Of a DNA stretch of 6,152 nt, positions 3,188 to 6,152 are shown in pieces. Location: NCBI GenBank assembly GCA_028290925.1, contig JAQGIX010000395.1, forward strand, positions 1 to 6,152. Reading direction: 5' to 3'. A program made the position numbers and the translations under genes. The DNA is from Phenylobacterium sp. (GTDB taxonomy: Bacteria; Pseudomonadota; Alphaproteobacteria; Caulobacterales; Caulobacteraceae). Under the pieces are notes generated by a model. It had not been told where the DNA came from and did no database searches. It worked only from the letters and a program-made list of their open reading frames with translations. Numbering within the stretch: the first letter of the stretch is position 1; each line of letters opens with the position of its first letter.

Positions 3188-6152
3188 CTACTTCTTCCGC
3201 CGCCCGCCGCGCTCGTCGGCCAGTTCGCGCAGGGCGGCGTTGGCGATGGTCAGCTTGGCGAAGGTCCATGGGCCGCCGGCCTGGTCGATCTCCGCGACGG
3301 TGCGGCGGGCCGCCTCGGCCTTGTCGTGGCGCAGCGACGCCCAGGCCGCGACCGCCTTGGCGGCGTGGCCGGCGTCCTCTCCAGCCTGGGCCGAGCCCGC
3401 GAACGCCATGATCGCCTGGGTGAGCGCGGCCTGTTCGGCCAGCAGGTCCTCCAGCAGCCGGCGCAGCGCCGTCCGCTCGAAGTTGTCGCCCACCGAGAAG
3501 CCGGCGGCGGCGGCGCGCAGGCGGTCGAAGGCGAAGGCCGCGCCCGCCTGGTGGTAGAGCCGGGTGACCGCGGGCAGCGGCCAGCTGGAGGCCTCCGCCA
3601 GGTCCACGAGGTCGGCGGCGGTGGTCAGCGACTGCAGGATCGCGGCCTGTTCGGCGCAGCGCTCCGGCGCGCCGACGGCGACCAACAGCTTGGCGCGCTC
3701 GGCGATGGCGTCCTGCTCCACGGCCGAGGCCACGCCCGGCATCAGGCCGCGCAGCCGCTTGAAACCGGGGGCGTAGCGGTCCGTGAGCGCCGCGACGTCG
3801 AGGTTCTCCCGCGCCGCCCGCCTGGCCAGCCAGAAGGTCGCGCCACGCAGGGCGGCGGTGAGCCGGCGGTAGAGCGCCATCTGGCCGGCGGCCGGAACCT
3901 TGCCGTCGAGCGCGTTGACGCTCGCCCAGATCTCCTCGAACTCCAGCACCGCCTTGGCCGCCTCGTAGCCCGCGGCGAAGGACCGCACGTCGCAGTCCGC
4001 CGCGGCCATCAGCCGGCCGGGGAAGCTCGGGCCGCAGCGGTTGATGACGTCGTTGGCGACCACGGTGGCGATGATCTCGCGGCGCAGCCGGTGGCGGCGC
4101 ATGGGCTCGTGGTAGCGGCGCAGCGGCTTGGGGAAATAAGCCTCCAGCACATGCTCGTAGAACGGGTCGTCGGGCAATTGGCTGGCCACCAGCTCGCGCT
4201 TCAGCTCCAGCTTGCCGTAGGCCAGCAGCACCGCGAGCTCGGGCCGGGTCAGGCCGAGCCCGGCCTGCTGGCGCTCCAGGATCGTTGCGGCGTCGGGCAG
4301 GCCCTCGACCGTCCGGTCGAGGCGGCCTGCGGCTTCCAGCTCGGCCATGAAGCGGGCGTGCGGCTCGAGCTCGCCCGGTGCGTCCATCGCCATCAGCGAA
4401 AGGGCGAGCGTCTGGTCGTAGTTGTGGGCCAGCACGTGGGCGGCCACCTCGTCGGTCATCGACTGCAGCAGGGTGTCGCGCCGCTTACGGTTCAACGTCC
4501 CGGTGCGCTCCAGCTGGCCGGTGAGGATCTTGATGTTCACCTCGTGGTCGGAGGTGTCGACGCCGGCCGAATTGTCGATGGCGTCGGTGTCGATGCGGCC
4601 GCCGGCCCCACCCGCTCCAATCTGGGCGAACTCGATGCGGCCGGCCTGGGTGACGCCGAGGTTCGCGCCCTCGCCGACCACCTTGACGCGCAGCTCCGCG
4701 CCGTTGACCCGCAGGGCGTCGTTGGTCTTGTCGCCGACCTCGGTGTTGGCCTCGGTCTTGGCCTTCACATAGGTGCCGATGCCGCCCAGGTAGAGCAGCT
4801 CGGCCGGGGCCTTCAGGATGGCGTTGATCAGGTCGGCCGGCGCCAGCGCCTCGGCGCTGATCTCCAGCATCTTGCGGACTTCCGCGGTGAGCGGGATCGA
4901 CTTCAGGGTGCGCGGGAAGACCCCGCCGCCCTTGGAGATCGCCTTGCGGTCATAGTCGTCCCAGGAGGAGCGGGGCAGGTCGAACAGCCGCTTGCGCTCG
5001 GCCCAGGACCTGGCCGCGTCGGGGTCCGGATCGAGGAAGATGTGGCGGTGGTCGAAGGCGGCCAGCAGGCGCGTCTCCTTGGACAGCAGCATGCCGTTGC
5101 CGAACACGTCGCCGGACATGTCGCCGACGCCGACCACCGTGAACGGCTCGGCCTGGATGTCCTTGCCCAGCTCGCGGAAGTGGCGCTTCACGGCTTCCCA
5201 GGCGCCCTTGGCGGTGATGCCCATGGCCTTGTGGTCGTAGCCGGCCGATCCCCCTGAAGCGAACGCGTCGCCCAGCCAGAAGCCGTAGGATTCGGCGAGT
5301 TCGTTGGCGATGTCGGAGAAGGTCGCGGGGCCCTTGTCGGCCGCCACCACCAGGTAGGGATCGTCGCCGTCGTGGACGACCACGTGCTTCGGATGGGTGA
5401 CGTGGCCGGCCGGCGTCAGGTTGTCGGTGATGTCCAGCAGGCCCTGCAGGAAAGTGCGGTAGGCGCGCACGCCCTCGGCGCGGACCGCGTCGGGTCCGCC
5501 GGCCTTGGGCAGCATCTTCGGGAAGAAGCCGCCCTTGGAGCCCACCGGCACGATCACCGCGTTCTTCACCTGCTGGGCCTTCACCAGGCCGAGCACCTCG
5601 GTGCGGAAGTCGTCGCGCCGGTCCGACCAGCGCAGGCCGCCGCGGGCCACGGGTCCGAACCGCAGGTGGACGCCCTCGACGCCGACGCCCCAGACGAAGA
5701 TCTCGCGGAACGGCTTGGGGGCCGGCAGGTCGGCGAGTTGGCCGCTGGCCACCTTGAAGGAGATGTAGGGCTTCACCCCGCCGCCCTCGGCCGGCTGGAA
5801 GAAGTTGGTCCGCTGGGTGGCGGCGACCAGGGCTGCGATCCGCCGCAGCACCCGGTCGTGGTCCAGGCTCTCGACGGCCTGCAGGGCCTCGACGATCTGG
5901 CCCATCAGGGCCTCGGTCGCCTGCTGGCGGGCGGCGATGTCGCCCTTGGCGGCCGGATCGAAGCGGGTGCGGAACAGCTTGAGGATCAGCCGCGTGACGG
6001 GCGGGTGGGCGGCCAGCGCCTCCTCCTGCACGCGCTGGCTGGGATCGAGGCCGGATTGCTGGCGGAAGCGGGCCAGCGCGCGGACCAGGGCGGCGTCGCG
6101 CCAGGGGATCGACAGCTCCAGGACCAGCCGGTTGAAGCCGTCGTTCTCGGTC
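3188..6152 (-). CDS. gdhZ: Large (180-kDa class) NAD-dependent glutamate dehydrogenase, C-terminal 987 residues (5' end outside window)
   Basis: This enzyme oxidatively deaminates glutamate to 2-oxoglutarate, ammonia and NADH, feeding amino-acid carbon into the TCA cycle. The frame is open from the TAG stop (3188-3190) through the right edge. The GTG at 6029-6031 is not the start, because the 40 codons upstream still encode family sequence (ENDGFNRLVL, WRDAALVRALARFRQQ, GLDPSQ). Family members have about 1,600 residues, so roughly 600 N-terminal residues with ACT-like regulatory regions are missing. Fragment numbering: GGLRWSDRRDDFRTE (171-185); QQVKNAVIVPVGSKGGF (193-209), equivalent to the MT-x-K and GG-x-KGG lysine motifs of smaller GDHs; the Rossmann region GITAKGAWEAVKRHFRE, then VVGVGDMSGDVFGNG (339-353); LGGIGTYVK (455-463); VVGEGANLGVTQ (491-502); TDAIDNSAGVDTSDHEVNIK (522-541); then a helical tail ending GGRRKK. 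The local glycine stretch IGAGGAGG (511-518) looks longer than usual. The symbol follows Caulobacter GdhZ, which also regulates FtsZ; that role here is inference. Its promoter lies outside the window. Confidence 0.95.
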   Translation of the reverse strand, partial: TENDGFNRLVLELSIPWRDAALVRALARFRQQSGLDPSQRVQEEALAAHPPVTRLILKLFRTRFDPAAKGDIAARQQATEALMGQIVEALQAVESLDHDRVLRRIAALVAATQRTNFFQPAEGGGVKPYISFKVASGQLADLPAPKPFREIFVWGVGVEGVHLRFGPVARGGLRWSDRRDDFRTEVLGLVKAQQVKNAVIVPVGSKGGFFPKMLPKAGGPDAVRAEGVRAYRTFLQGLLDITDNLTPAGHVTHPKHVVVHDGDDPYLVVAADKGPATFSDIANELAESYGFWLGDAFASGGSAGYDHKAMGITAKGAWEAVKRHFRELGKDIQAEPFTVVGVGDMSGDVFGNGMLLSKETRLLAAFDHRHIFLDPDPDAARSWAERKRLFDLPRSSWDDYDRKAISKGGGVFPRTLKSIPLTAEVRKMLEISAEALAPADLINAILKAPAELLYLGGIGTYVKAKTEANTEVGDKTNDALRVNGAELRVKVVGEGANLGVTQAGRIEFAQIGAGGAGGRIDTDAIDNSAGVDTSDHEVNIKILTGQLERTGTLNRKRRDTLLQSMTDEVAAHVLAHNYDQTLALSLMAMDAPGELEPHARFMAELEAAGRLDRTVEGLPDAATILERQQAGLGLTRPELAVLLAYGKLELKRELVASQLPDDPFYEHVLEAYFPKPLRRYHEPMRRHRLRREIIATVVANDVINRCGPSFPGRLMAAADCDVRSFAAGYEAAKAVLEFEEIWASVNALDGKVPAAGQMALYRRLTAALRGATFWLARRAARENLDVAALTDRYAPGFKRLRGLMPGVASAVEQDAIAERAKLLVAVGAPERCAEQAAILQSLTTAADLVDLAEASSWPLPAVTRLYHQAGAAFAFDRLRAAAAGFSVGDNFERTALRRLLEDLLAEQAALTQAIMAFAGSAQAGEDAGHAAKAVAAWASLRHDKAEAARRTVAEIDQAGGPWTFAKLTIANAALRELADERGGRRKK

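Noticed and set aside
1650..3269. A 539-codon open frame on the minus strand opposite purH
   Set aside because: It is a shadow of purH with Arg/Gly/His-rich low-complexity translation, and it crosses the intergenic repeat region. No family features are seen.
3080..5257. A 725-codon open frame on the plus strand opposite the glutamate dehydrogenase gene
   Set aside because: It is antisense to a gene with unmistakable family motifs, its translation is low-complexity (Gly/Arg/Val/Gln rich) with no recognisable domain, and long antisense frames are expected at this GC content.
6029..6031. GTG as the start of the glutamate dehydrogenase gene
   Set aside because: The frame stays open to the window edge and the extra 40 residues match the family, so the true start lies outside.
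1..6152. Mobile element, phage, CRISPR or defence system
   Set aside because: All substantial coding capacity is explained by core metabolic and rRNA-modification genes of uniform composition. No transposase, integrase, direct-repeat array or target-site duplication was seen.

Overview
The window is GC-rich, densely coded bacterial chromosome, most likely from an alphaproteobacterium of the Caulobacterales (Caulobacter/Phenylobacterium type). The evidence is strong G/C third-position bias, a promoter matching the Caulobacter housekeeping consensus, alphaproteobacterial-style protein motifs, a roughly 180-kDa-class NAD-dependent glutamate dehydrogenase, and a palindromic intergenic repeat of a kind I associate with Caulobacteraceae. 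The genus is an inference.

Layout. Bases 1-641 (+) hold the C-terminal methyltransferase domain of an RsmB-type 16S rRNA m5C methyltransferase, cut by the left edge. After 17 bases comes rpe, ribulose-phosphate 3-epimerase (659-1318, +), probably in the same transcript. The 142-base gap 1319-1460 is the most informative non-coding stretch. It holds a probable sigma-70 promoter (1325-1353), then a nearly textbook ZTP/ZMP-sensing riboswitch (pfl motif, 1361-1432), then a possible Shine-Dalgarno-masking hairpin and a strong ribosome binding site for purH. purH (1461-3053, +) starts at TTG and encodes the bifunctional enzyme for the last two steps of IMP synthesis. The gap 3054-3187 separates two convergent genes and is filled by an inverted pair of a roughly 42-base palindromic repeat that can fold into strong hairpins, presumably ending transcription from both sides. 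From 3188 to the right edge, on the minus strand, lies the C-terminal 987 residues of a large NAD-dependent glutamate dehydrogenase (GdhZ-like). Its N-terminus lies outside the window.

How the genes connect. The riboswitch ligand, ZMP/AICAR or its triphosphate, is the substrate of PurH's transformylase activity and builds up when 10-formyl-tetrahydrofolate is short, so purH would be controlled by its own substrate. Rpe belongs to the pentose phosphate pathway, which supplies the ribose-5-phosphate used for PRPP and purines. The glutamate dehydrogenase feeds glutamate carbon into the TCA cycle, and its Caulobacter counterpart GdhZ also regulates FtsZ. The genes are mostly ordinary core metabolism. 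I see no phage, transposon, CRISPR or defence system. The points most worth a second look are the riboswitch-promoter unit, the non-canonical active-site loop of Rpe and the inverted repeat pair.
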